Shown piece by piece: positions 6,946 through 12,541 of a stretch of DNA of 12,541 nt (position 1 is its first letter; every line of letters starts with the position of its first letter). The notes beneath the pieces were generated by a model. It saw only the letters and a program-made list of their open reading frames with translations. It was not told the DNA's origin and ran no database searches. A program made the position numbers and the translations under genes. The stretch is from NCBI GenBank assembly GCA_046758905.1, contig JBHIBC010000079.1, positions 1-12,541 on the forward strand, in the 5' to 3' direction. This DNA is from JBHIBC01 sp046758905 (GTDB taxonomy: Bacteria > Acidobacteriota > Polarisedimenticolia > Gp22-AA2).

Positions 6946-7228
6946 GGGGGTGGTTGGGGCCGCGCGCGTCCTTCCCGCCCGGCCCGTGGCAGTCGAGGCA
7001 GCGCCGCGCGTCGTGGATGCCGAAGTGATCGCGGTCTGCGGGGATGGGCGGACGGCGGTGGCTCAGCGTGTACAGGAGCAGCGACCCGCTCGCGACGGCG
7101 GCGAGCAGGACGAAGAGGACGAGCCGGCCGCCGCCGCGGCGGCTCGACGTCCCGGGGGCGGCCTCATCTTCTCCCGGCCCGGCGCGGCGTCTGGACGTTG
7201 GTGGAGATCTTCTCGGTGGCGAGGACAT
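6908..7228 (-). CDS. Small membrane-anchored diheme c-type cytochrome
   Basis: The 106-residue product has a positively charged Pro/Ser/Arg-rich N-terminus, one membrane segment (about 35-55, LVLFVLLAAVASGSLLLYTL) and a short periplasmic tail with two heme c attachment motifs: CLDCH (77-81) and CFQCH (99-103). Three other histidines (68? in DHFG, 72 and 93) could be distal ligands. This suggests a small electron-transfer protein facing the periplasm, like the heme-binding tails of NapC/NrfH-type donors but much shorter. The start is uncertain: the ATG at 7228 overlaps the bactofilin gene by 65 bases with a poor ribosome-binding site, and no other ATG, GTG or TTG lies in frame before the membrane helix. 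At its 3' end it overlaps the convergent flavoprotein gene by 38 bases. The heme motifs make the gene credible despite both overlaps. Confidence 0.72.
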   Translation of the reverse strand: MSSPPRRSPPTSRRRAGPGEDEAAPGTSSRRGGGRLVLFVLLAAVASGSLLLYTLSHRRPPIPADRDHFGIHDARRCLDCHGPGGKDARGPNHPLNDQCFQCHERR

Positions 7229-7577
7229 GGCCCTTGAGGAAGGAATCCTCGGCGATGGCGACCACGGAGGCGCGGATGTCTCCCCGCATCCGGCCGGTCG
7301 GTCGCAGCTCGAACTTCCGGGCGACGATCGCCTTGCCCTCGATCGATCCCTCGACGATGAGGTTCTCGGCCGTGATGTCGCCGCGCACCGTGGCGCTCGG
7401 CTCTACGACCACCGATCCGGAGGTCGAGACGTTCCCCTCGAGCCGCCCGCGCAGGCGGATGTTCTCCTCCGAGATGATCTCACCGATGACCGTGATATCC
7501 CGATCGATCAGGGTCAGCGTGGCCTCCCGATCACCCCCGGCGGGGATGGGCGGGCGTCCTTCCCTGGAAGCAGACAT
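7164..7577 (-). CDS. Bactofilin
   Basis: The 137-residue protein is a bactofilin (DUF583) by its pattern of regularly spaced short beta strands. Examples are ITVIGEIISEENIRLRGRLE (about 28-47), GSVVVEPSATVRGDITAENL (54-73), VEGSIEGKAIVARKFELRPT and GRMRGDIRASVVAIAEDSFL. The conserved G-x-I/V-x-A/G turns make a right-handed beta helix. Bactofilins polymerise without nucleotide on the inner face of the membrane and help localise envelope enzymes, stalk or pilus machinery. The flanking tails (1-20, 127-137) are short and charged or proline-containing, as usual. The ATG at 7577 has AGGAG six bases upstream. A promoter (TTGATC, 17 bases, TATGAT) lies just ahead, with its -35 overlapping the stop codon of the YigZ-family gene. 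The cytochrome gene overlaps its 3' end. Confidence 0.88.
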   Translation of the reverse strand: MSASREGRPPIPAGGDREATLTLIDRDITVIGEIISEENIRLRGRLEGNVSTSGSVVVEPSATVRGDITAENLIVEGSIEGKAIVARKFELRPTGRMRGDIRASVVAIAEDSFLKGHVLATEKISTNVQTPRRAGRR

Positions 7578-7600
7578 GGCCGCTCCTGTCGTGGCGGGGC

Positions 7601-7629
7601 ATCATAGCAGCCGGCCCCGGGCCGATCAA
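7601..7629 (-). promoter_or_regulatory. Sigma-70-type promoter of the bactofilin gene
   Basis: On the minus strand TTGATC (7629-7624), 17 bases, TATGAT (7606-7601) preceded by GC. Transcription would start near 7594, leaving a short leader with the AGGAG ribosome-binding site before the ATG at 7577. The -35 box contains the TGA stop of the preceding gene. Confidence 0.6.
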
Positions 7630-8243
7630 CCGATCTGCCCGATCTCCGCCTCGCCGCGCGTCAGGGCCTCGATCTCCTCGCTCAGCGCCGCGACCGCCGC
7701 CGCCGGCACGCCGACGATCAGGTTCGCCCGCCCGCCCCCGGGGTAGGACGCCCGCTCGATGAGCCCCCCGTGCCGGGCGAGCAGGTGACGCACCTGCCCG
7801 TCCCGGCCGATGGGGACGGCGATCCGCAGGATCGCCCGCGGCTCGATGCGGCGCCTGGGCGAGCGGCGCAGGACGCCTCTCGCGGCCTCGCGGTAGGCGC
7901 GCGCCAGGCCTCCCTTGCCCAGCTTGGTCCCGCCGAAGTAACGGGCGACCACCACCACGAGGTCGAACAGATCCTCGCCCCGGATCGCCTGGAGGATCGG
8001 GATCCCCGCGGTGCCGGCCGGCTCGCCCGCGTCGTGCCCTCGCTCGACGGGACCGCGCGGCGTCGCCAGCCGCATCGCCCAGCAGTGGTGCGTGGCGTCG
8101 GGGGAGGCGGCCTCCGCCGAGTCGACCGCGGCGCGCGCCCGTTCCTCCTCCGTCACCGGGATCGCGGTCGCGATGAACCGCGATCCCCTGACGCGCGTCT
8201 CGCCCCGGGCCGCGACGGCCAGGGCGTATATCGGTTCGCTCAG
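7626..8243 (-). CDS. yigZ: YigZ/IMPACT family protein, apparently with a CTG start
   Basis: The protein carries the family signatures SPDATHHCWAMRL, HDAGEPAGTAGIPILQAI, VVVVARYFGGTKLGKGGLARAY, and a C-terminal alpha/beta domain. In eukaryotes IMPACT/Yih1 binds Gcn1; the bacterial role is thought to be ribosome or translation related but is not settled. The only usual start codon in frame is a GTG at 8156. Starting there would lose the conserved N-terminal segment TRVRGSRFIATAIPV, which is encoded just upstream and corresponds to EIKKSRFI in E. coli YigZ. Upstream of that GTG the frame is open for 44 codons to a TAG at 8291, with no ATG, GTG or TTG. The best candidate is a CTG at 8243 with GGGGAG seven to eight bases ahead. 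It would give 205 residues, essentially the length of E. coli YigZ. A sequencing error is the alternative. Confidence 0.8.
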   Translation of the reverse strand: MSEPIYALAVAARGETRVRGSRFIATAIPVTEEERARAAVDSAEAASPDATHHCWAMRLATPRGPVERGHDAGEPAGTAGIPILQAIRGEDLFDLVVVVARYFGGTKLGKGGLARAYREAARGVLRRSPRRRIEPRAILRIAVPIGRDGQVRHLLARHGGLIERASYPGGGRANLIVGVPAAAVAALSEEIEALTRGEAEIGQIG

Positions 8244-8284
8244 ACGAGGTCTCCCCGTCCCGGACTCCGGCCGGCGCGGGAGAA

Positions 8285-8374
8285 AGACCTAGCGCACAGC
8301 GACACCTCGCCCGGGGCCTGAGGCGCCGCGAGCCGCCCGGTGCGCGCCGCTCGCGCGCTGCGCGCCCTAGGTCT
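8285..8374. repeat. Nested inverted repeats between pilin and YigZ-family genes
   Basis: AGACCTAGCGC (8285-8295) pairs with GCGC-cc-TAGGTCT (8362-8374). Inside it CGCGAGC (8327-8333) pairs perfectly with GCTCGCG (8349-8355). The right arm contains the pilin stop codon and the left arm the in-frame TAG before the YigZ-family gene. This could be a transcription stop for the pilin gene or a structured leader for the next gene; there is no clear T-run. Confidence 0.45.
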
Positions 8375-8840
8375 GTGTTCCCTCCGGCCACTGGAAGAAC
8401 TGGCCGGTCCGGAAAATGATATCGCAGTCGAAGTCCGTGGTCTTCCCCCCGCCGCGCGCGCCGGAGGCCCCATCCTTCCCGAGGCTGATCATCGAGTAAT
8501 CGCGACCGGTCGCGCCGGTGGCGACCTCCCAGGAGTTGCTCCAGCCGTCGGACCCCGGAGCGTCCTTGATGAAGTAAGGGTCCACGAGCGGCTTGAGGGC
8601 GGACCAGCTCGTGATCGACACGGGGTACGCCGAGCTGTCCACCGCGTAAGATTCGATCGCCGTCGCGATCGTGCGCAGATCGTTCATGGTGGCCTTCTGC
8701 CGGCTCTTGTCGAGGGCGTTCAGGAGGTTCGGCACGGCGACGGCCGCGATGATCCCGACGGTCGCGACCACGATGATCAGCTCCACCAGCGTGAAGCCCG
8801 CATGGAGCGAACCCGACCGGCCGACGTGATCCTGACCCAT
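8367..8840 (-). CDS. Type IV pilin / type II secretion pseudopilin (GspG-like)
   Basis: The 157-residue protein has a short charged leader (1-15) and a classic prepilin cleavage site, AG/FTLVELIIVVATVGII, with G15 at -1, F16 at +1 and E20 at +5. The long hydrophobic N-terminal helix that assembles the fibre follows. After it come DKSRQKATMNDLRTIATAIE and a C-terminal domain with GSDGWSNSWEV, YSMISLGKDG and TDFDCDIIF, the layout of the GspG/major pseudopilin domain. It would be processed by a prepilin peptidase at the inner membrane and act in a pilus or type II secretion pseudopilus; no other pilus genes are in view. I chose the ATG at 8840 because it puts the cleavage site at a normal distance; the longer open frame to 8957 is upstream DNA. 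The ribosome-binding site is weak (ACGGGGGGT). A promoter is likely at 8930-8957. Confidence 0.86.
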   Translation of the reverse strand: MGQDHVGRSGSLHAGFTLVELIIVVATVGIIAAVAVPNLLNALDKSRQKATMNDLRTIATAIESYAVDSSAYPVSITSWSALKPLVDPYFIKDAPGSDGWSNSWEVATGATGRDYSMISLGKDGASGARGGGKTTDFDCDIIFRTGQFFQWPEGTQT

Positions 8841-8929
8841 ACCCCCCGTCCGTTCGGCCTCACCCGCCGCAGCGCGGTCGACGTGCCACGCCCCCAGCCC
8901 GGCGGCCGTCGAGCCGGAACACGGTTGTA

Positions 8930-8957
8930 AACATAGCGGTCGAGGATACCGGCGCAA
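8930..8957 (-). promoter_or_regulatory. Possible promoter of the pilin gene
   Basis: On the minus strand TTGCGC (8957-8952), 16 bases, TATGTT (8935-8930) preceded by GC. It would give a leader of about 80 bases to the ATG at 8840. Confidence 0.4.
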
Positions 8958-8988
8958 GGTCGCGGCCCCACGCTCCCGGCTGACGATT

Positions 8989-9019
8989 CTTGACGGACCG
9001 CCGCGGGCGGCGCGTCAAG
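8989..9019. repeat. Long imperfect hairpin upstream of the pilin and tRNA genes
   Basis: CTTGACGGACCGCC (8989-9002) pairs with GGCGGCGCGTCAAG (9006-9019), 12 of 14 positions complementary, around a GCG loop. Both ends present TTGACG, a -35-like hexamer, one on each strand, but no suitable -10 follows on either side. The 224-base gap 8958-9181 in which it lies holds no gene that I can support. Confidence 0.55.
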
Positions 9020-9159
9020 GAGTGTCATCCGCGGCGCGCCCACCGGCGCCGCTCGGCCAGCCCCCCGGCGCCGCGCCCGGGCGGCCATGATCGGGAGCGA
9101 TGGGGAGGGTCGAAACCGCTATGATGTCGGCCGGCCCCCACGTCCGCCGCCGTTCGGGC

Positions 9160-9165
9160 TACAAT
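9160..9165 (+). promoter_or_regulatory. Possible -10 box for the tRNA-Thr / fusion-enzyme transcript
   Basis: TACAAT, preceded by GC, lies 16 bases before the tRNA 5' end, about the right place for a start with a short 5' leader. I see no -35 match at 16-18 bases. A second TATGAT at 9120-9125 also lacks one. Confidence 0.3.
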
Positions 9166-9181
9166 GGGCTGGATCTCGAGG

Positions 9182-9256
<75 letters not shown>

Positions 9257-9286
9257 GCTGTCCTTCGACGCTCATTTGGGAAGGCA

Positions 9287-11248
9287 GTGCGCCCGGCGTC
9301 TCCCGTGCCGCCGTCGATGCTCACCGACACCCCGTTCCTCGATTCGCTGAAGTCGGGTCCCCTAGTGTTCGACGGGGCCATGGGCTCGCAGCTGTACGAG
9401 CGCGGCTACCAGATCTCCCGCTCCTTCGACGAGGCGAACCTGGCGCGGCCCGACCTGGTGTTGCAGATCCACCGGGACTACGTGACCGCGGGGGCGCAGA
9501 TCATCGAATCGAACACCTTCGGCGCCAACCGCGAGCTGCTGGCCCGTTACGGGGCGCAGGACCGCCTGCGGGCGATCAACCGCGAGGGGGTGCGCCTCGC
9601 GCGCGAGGCGGCCGGGCGCCAGGCTTACGTGGCGGGCTCGGTCGGGCCGAGCGGACGCATGGTCTCCACCCTCTCCGAGAGCGGCCGGCGGGCTCTGCTC
9701 GACGTCTTCAAGGAGCAGATCGAGGCGCTGCTGGAAGCGGGCGTGGACCTGCTGGTGCTGGAGACCTTCATCGACGCCGGCGAGATGGAGGCCGCGCTGC
9801 GGGCCGCCCGCTCGCTCTACCCCGGGCCGATCGTGGCGCAGATGTCGTTCAGCGAGGAGCGCCGCGCGATCGACGGCCTGCCGCCCGGGATGATCGCCGA
9901 GTTCCTGAGGGACCGGGGCGCCGACGTCGCCGGCGTCAACTGCGCGGAGGGGCCGGCGCTGGTCTTCGAGGTGGCCCGCCAGATGCTGGGGCACGGCGTG
10001 CCGGTGAGCGCCCAGCCGAACGCCGGCCTGCCCCGGCGCCTCGACGAGCGCACCATCTACATGACCACGCCGGAGTACTTCGGCGTGTACGCGAGACGCT
10101 TCTTCCAGAGCGGCGTGCGGCTGGTGGGCGGGTGCTGCGGCACCGGCGCCGAGCACATCCGGCGGGTGGTCGCGGCGGCCGCCATGCTCCGCGGCGGCCT
10201 CCCGTCCGTCAGCGCCCCCGTGCGGGTGGGGGCGGTGGGCGAGGTCCGCCGCCTCGAGCCGATCCCGATGGAGCACAAGTCGCCGCTCGGGGCGAAGCTG
10301 GCCCGGGTGCAGCGCGAGCGCCTCGACCGCTCGGGACCCCGACGCGCCGCCGGCGGGCCCGACTCGTTCGTCGTCAGCGTGGAGGTCAACCCCGAGCCGG
10401 GGCTGTCCACCGACAGGTCCCTGCGGGCGGCCGCGATGCTCAAGCGCGCCGGCGTGGACGTCATCAACATCGCCGACGGACCACGGGCGGCGGTGCGCAT
10501 GAGCAACCTGGCCCTCGCGCTCCGGGCGAAGCAGGAGGTCGGCATCGACGTCATCCTGCACGTCTGCTGTCGCGACCGAAACCTGTTGGGCCTGCACTCG
10601 GATCTGCTGGGCGCCTGGGTCCTGGGGATCCGCAACATGGTGATCATCACGGGCGACCCGCCCAAGATGGGCGACTACCCCGCCGCGACCGCGGTGTTCG
10701 ACCTCGACTCGATCGGGCTGCTGAGGATGATCGACTCGCTCAACCATGGAGTCGACCCGGCGGGTCACCCGATGCGCGAGCGCACCGCGTTCCTCCTGGC
10801 GTGCGGCGCCGAGCCGGCGGCGCACGACTACGATCGGGAGCTGCGGCGCCTGGAGGAGAAGAAGCGCTCCGGGGCGGAGTTCGTGATGACCCAGCCGGTC
10901 TACGACCCGGGGGTGCTCCGGAGGTTCCTCCGGGACACCCGCCCTCTCGGCCTCCCGACGCTCGTCGGCATCTGCCCGCTCGCCTCCTCGCGGAACGCCG
11001 AGTTCCTGCACAACGAGGTCCCGGGCATGCAGATCCCGGAGGAGATCCGCGCCCGCATGGCGAAGGCCAGGAGCCCCGAGGAGGCACGGCGGGAGGGCGT
11101 GCGCGTGGCGCGCGAGATGCTGGACGAGGTCAGGGACGACGTCGCGGGGGCGTACGTCATGCCGCAGTTCGGCCGCTTCCGCTCCGCCGTGGAGGTCCTG
11201 CGCAGCCTCGGATACGACTTCGCGCCCGAGGACCGGCCCGAGGTCTGA
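9287..11248 (+). CDS. Bifunctional homocysteine S-methyltransferase / methylenetetrahydrofolate reductase (YitJ-type fusion)
   Basis: Residues about 20-305 form a zinc-dependent homocysteine methyltransferase: FDGAMGSQLYERG (28-40), ESNTFGANRELLARYG (74-89), GSVGPSGR (117-124), and zinc ligands C219 (VNCAEGP) and C283-C284 (GGCCGTGAEHI). Residues about 330-650 form a MetF-like reductase: catalytic-type glutamate E366 in VSVEVNPEPG, D397 in INIADGPR, the FAD-binding stretch CRDRNLLGLHSDLLGAWVLG (428-447), TGDPPKMGDYP (455-465), FDLDSIGLL, and Q536 in FVMTQPVYDP. The fusion makes 5-methyl-THF and transfers a methyl group to homocysteine without B12, as proposed for B. subtilis YitJ; there is no cobalamin domain. 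I chose the GTG at 9287 because GGGAAGG lies just upstream, though unusually close; the ATG at 9317 is an alternative with no ribosome-binding site. It follows tRNA-Thr by 30 bases. Confidence 0.93.
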   Translation: MRPASPVPPSMLTDTPFLDSLKSGPLVFDGAMGSQLYERGYQISRSFDEANLARPDLVLQIHRDYVTAGAQIIESNTFGANRELLARYGAQDRLRAINREGVRLAREAAGRQAYVAGSVGPSGRMVSTLSESGRRALLDVFKEQIEALLEAGVDLLVLETFIDAGEMEAALRAARSLYPGPIVAQMSFSEERRAIDGLPPGMIAEFLRDRGADVAGVNCAEGPALVFEVARQMLGHGVPVSAQPNAGLPRRLDERTIYMTTPEYFGVYARRFFQSGVRLVGGCCGTGAEHIRRVVAAAAMLRGGLPSVSAPVRVGAVGEVRRLEPIPMEHKSPLGAKLARVQRERLDRSGPRRAAGGPDSFVVSVEVNPEPGLSTDRSLRAAAMLKRAGVDVINIADGPRAAVRMSNLALALRAKQEVGIDVILHVCCRDRNLLGLHSDLLGAWVLGIRNMVIITGDPPKMGDYPAATAVFDLDSIGLLRMIDSLNHGVDPAGHPMRERTAFLLACGAEPAAHDYDRELRRLEEKKRSGAEFVMTQPVYDPGVLRRFLRDTRPLGLPTLVGICPLASSRNAEFLHNEVPGMQIPEEIRARMAKARSPEEARREGVRVAREMLDEVRDDVAGAYVMPQFGRFRSAVEVLRSLGYDFAPEDRPEV

Positions 11249-11299
11249 CGCGCCGCCGGGAGGTGGCGCCACGCGCCCGAGGTCGCTACATTCCCCCCC

Positions 11300-12076
11300 G
11301 TGTTCGGCCAGTTCGAAGCAGGACGCAGCGCGTCCAACGAGATGCTCGCCGCCGCCCTCCCGAGCGCCCCGCTCCCGTACCTCGAGGGCGCGCTGGCCAA
11401 CCCCGCCCTCACCCCGCGGCACGTTCTGCTCCTCCTGAAGAACCCGCACGTGGTGGTGCGCCTCATCCAGCACATCACCCGGAACCGCGACTGGATGAGG
11501 GCCTACGAGGTGCGGGCGGCGATCGTGCTGCATCCGAAGACGCCGCGTGCGGTCGGGATGAACCTGGTCACGCTCCTGTGGTGGCGCGACCTGGCCCGCG
11601 TGGTCGATCGTCCGCCGCTCGCGCCGCCGCTGCGGCGCACCGCGGAACGTCTCCTCGGGACCCGGCTGCAGGAGATGACGCTCGGAGAGAAGATCTCGCT
11701 CGCGCGCATCGCCAGCCGCGGCGTGATCAACTCCCTCCGGCGGGACGACAACCCGATGGTGATCCGCGCGCTGCTGCACAACCCGCGGCTGGTCGAGGAG
11801 GACGTGATCGTGATCGCCTCCGGCCCACGGACGCCGCGGTCGGTGCTGCAGGTCCTCTCGGAGGACTCGCGCTGGTCGGCGCGGCCGGCCGTCCGGAGGG
11901 CGATCGCCCGCCATCCGGGGACTCCCGCCCAGGTCGCCCTCGGTCTCGTCCGCCACATGACCGATCGGGATCTCAGGGAGGTCCTGCGCGGCCCCCATGT
12001 GCCGGGCCTCATCCGCGTCGGCATCCAGCGCCTGCTGGAGTCGAGGCGCGCGAGCGCTCGCCGGAAAGCCGACTGA
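11300..12076 (+). CDS. Helical-repeat protein of unknown function (LRV/HEAT-like repeats)
   Basis: The 258-residue soluble protein lacks a signal peptide and catalytic motif. It is built of repeats around an N/H-P-x-x-T/V-P core: NPALTPRHVLLLLKNP (34-49), HPKTPRAVGMNLVTLLWWRD (78-97), NPMVIRALLHNP (151-162), SGPRTPRSVLQVLSEDSRW (174-192), and HPGTPAQVALGLVRHMTDRD (205-224). This resembles leucine-rich-repeat-variant or HEAT-like scaffolds that bind other proteins; the partner is unknown. It starts 51 bases after the folate/methionine fusion gene. The GTG at 11300 has no ribosome-binding site, but TACATT (11287-11292) ends seven bases before it, so the mRNA may be leaderless. An ATG at 11342 is the alternative. 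The tail is basic (ESRRASARRKAD). Real gene by length and repeat order; function open. Confidence 0.72.
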   Translation: MFGQFEAGRSASNEMLAAALPSAPLPYLEGALANPALTPRHVLLLLKNPHVVVRLIQHITRNRDWMRAYEVRAAIVLHPKTPRAVGMNLVTLLWWRDLARVVDRPPLAPPLRRTAERLLGTRLQEMTLGEKISLARIASRGVINSLRRDDNPMVIRALLHNPRLVEEDVIVIASGPRTPRSVLQVLSEDSRWSARPAVRRAIARHPGTPAQVALGLVRHMTDRDLREVLRGPHVPGLIRVGIQRLLESRRASARRKAD

Positions 12077-12079
12077 CGA

Positions 12080-12108
12080 GCCTCCGCGAACCGTCCCGCA
12101 CGGGAGGC
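12080..12108 (+). terminator. Possible hairpin after the repeat-protein gene
   Basis: GCCTCC (12080-12085) can pair with GGAGGC (12103-12108); alternatively TCCCG (12094-12098) pairs with CGGGA (12101-12105). The two folds share bases. It lies just after the stop at 12076 but has no T-run. Confidence 0.25.
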
Positions 12109-12141
12109 GCAATTCGCTGCAATGCCTATAGTTGGGCTTGT

Positions 12142-12170
12142 TTGACAAACCCCGACCCCATCCTTATTAT
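12142..12170 (+). promoter_or_regulatory. Near-consensus sigma-70 promoter of the RodZ-like gene, with a palindrome over the -35
   Basis: TTGACA (12142-12147), a 17-base spacer, then TATTAT (12165-12170). The -35 is embedded in the 11-base palindrome GTTTG-A-CAAAC (12140-12150), a possible operator. The start would be near 12177, giving a leader of about 53 bases. This is the best promoter match in the window and a local AT-rich patch. Confidence 0.75.
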
Positions 12171-12229
12171 TGCCCGAGGGTCAAATCAAGCCGGCGCAAC
12201 GACTTGGACGTCCCCCGGGCGCGACTCCT

Positions 12230-12541
12230 ATGGCGAGCTTCGGAGAAACCCTCAGGCGCGAGCGCGAGCTCCGCGAGATCTCGCTCCGCGAGATCTCGGA
12301 CGCGACCAAGATCAGCATGCGCTACCTCGAGGCGCTCGAGCAGGACCGCTTCGACATCCTCCCGGGCGGGCTCTTCAACAAGGGGTTCATCCGCGCCTAC
12401 GCGGCCTACATCGGGGTGGACGGCGAGGCGATGGTGAACTGCTACCTCGAGCAGATCGCGCCGCCGGAGGCGGGCGCCGACCTCGATGCGCGCTCCCCGA
12501 TGCCGGATGTCCACCGCCCGGCGAGAACCCCGCGCCGCCGG
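12230..12541 (+). CDS. RodZ-like helix-turn-helix protein, N-terminal part (runs off the right edge)
   Basis: An open frame of 104 codons runs from an ATG at 12230 to the window end. Residues 4-72 match the N-terminal HTH domain (HTH_25) of RodZ-like proteins: FGETLRRERELREISLREIS (4-23), DATKISMRYLEALEQDRFDI (24-43), LPGGLFNKGFIRAYAAYIGV (44-63). The charged linker after about residue 80 is typical of what precedes the single membrane helix in RodZ, which ties MreB to the elongation machinery; that helix would lie outside the window. It could also be a cytoplasmic Xre-type regulator of the same family. No Shine-Dalgarno is visible ahead of the ATG; a strong promoter lies at 12142-12170. Confidence 0.8.
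   Translation, partial: MASFGETLRRERELREISLREISDATKISMRYLEALEQDRFDILPGGLFNKGFIRAYAAYIGVDGEAMVNCYLEQIAPPEAGADLDARSPMPDVHRPARTPRRR

Noticed and set aside
7531..8391. A 286-codon minus frame across the YigZ-family gene
   Set aside because: The YigZ signatures are in a different frame of the same strand. I considered whether this frame might hold the missing start, but it shows no homologous N-terminus.
8777..9088. A 103-codon minus-strand frame upstream of the pilin
   Set aside because: It spans the pilin promoter and the hairpin, overlaps the pilin start in another frame, and shows no domain.
11263..11272. Ten-base palindrome GTGGCGCCAC
   Set aside because: Short GC palindromes of this size are expected by chance here, and nothing nearby supports an operator or terminator.
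9362..12148. A 928-codon open frame on the minus strand
   Set aside because: It lies opposite the clearly recognisable fusion enzyme and repeat protein, and its product is low-complexity (rich in H, R, D, A) with no family signature. It is a GC-driven shadow frame.

Overview
This is a very GC-rich bacterial chromosomal window with densely packed, mostly housekeeping and envelope genes and no phage, insertion sequence or CRISPR signature. The gene mix points to a Gram-negative-type, free-living bacterium. It includes a type IV pilin-like protein ending in a DFDCDIIF-type stretch, a bactofilin, a YitJ-type methionine/folate fusion enzyme, a heptose-kinase-like GHMP kinase, and an O-antigen ligase fused to TPRs. 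I would guess Acidobacteriota or a neighbouring deep phylum. This is inference from gene style, not from a marker gene.

Layout. Positions 1-516 (-) hold the start of a secreted protein that runs off the left edge. 672-1721 (-) is a GHMP sugar kinase and 1898-4171 (+) a polytopic O-antigen-ligase-like protein with a C-terminal TPR array. The two diverge from a shared control region with two recognisable sigma-70 promoters. On the minus strand, 5555-4184 is a signalling cluster: a 59-residue membrane protein (5376-5555), a receiver-PilZ response regulator (4637-5374), the N-terminal stub of an ECF sigma factor (4402-4590), and a small SHOCT-like fragment (4184-4366). 5701-6945 (+) is a geranylgeranyl-reductase-family flavoprotein. 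Its end overlaps a convergent diheme c-type cytochrome (6908-7228, -), which itself overlaps a bactofilin (7164-7577, -). Behind these on the same strand lie a YigZ/IMPACT-family protein (7626-8243) and a pilin/pseudopilin (8367-8840). On the plus strand, tRNA-Thr(CGU) at 9182-9256 is followed within about 30 bases by a homocysteine methyltransferase-MTHFR fusion (9287-11248). Next come a repeat-rich protein (11300-12076) and, behind a near-consensus promoter, the start of a RodZ-like HTH protein (12230 to the right edge).

Themes. Much of the window concerns the cell envelope and its control: sugar activation, polymer ligation, pilin, bactofilin, RodZ-like protein and PilZ signalling. The most notable unexplained observations are: recurrent -10 boxes of the form GC-TAnnAT, two or three of which sit so close to start codons that the mRNAs should be leaderless; a YigZ gene whose conserved N-terminus has no ATG, GTG or TTG start available; an apparent deletion scar joining a sigma-factor stub to the tail of another gene; and a strongly structured spacer between the pilin and YigZ genes. 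I did not find a convincing wholly new multi-gene system.
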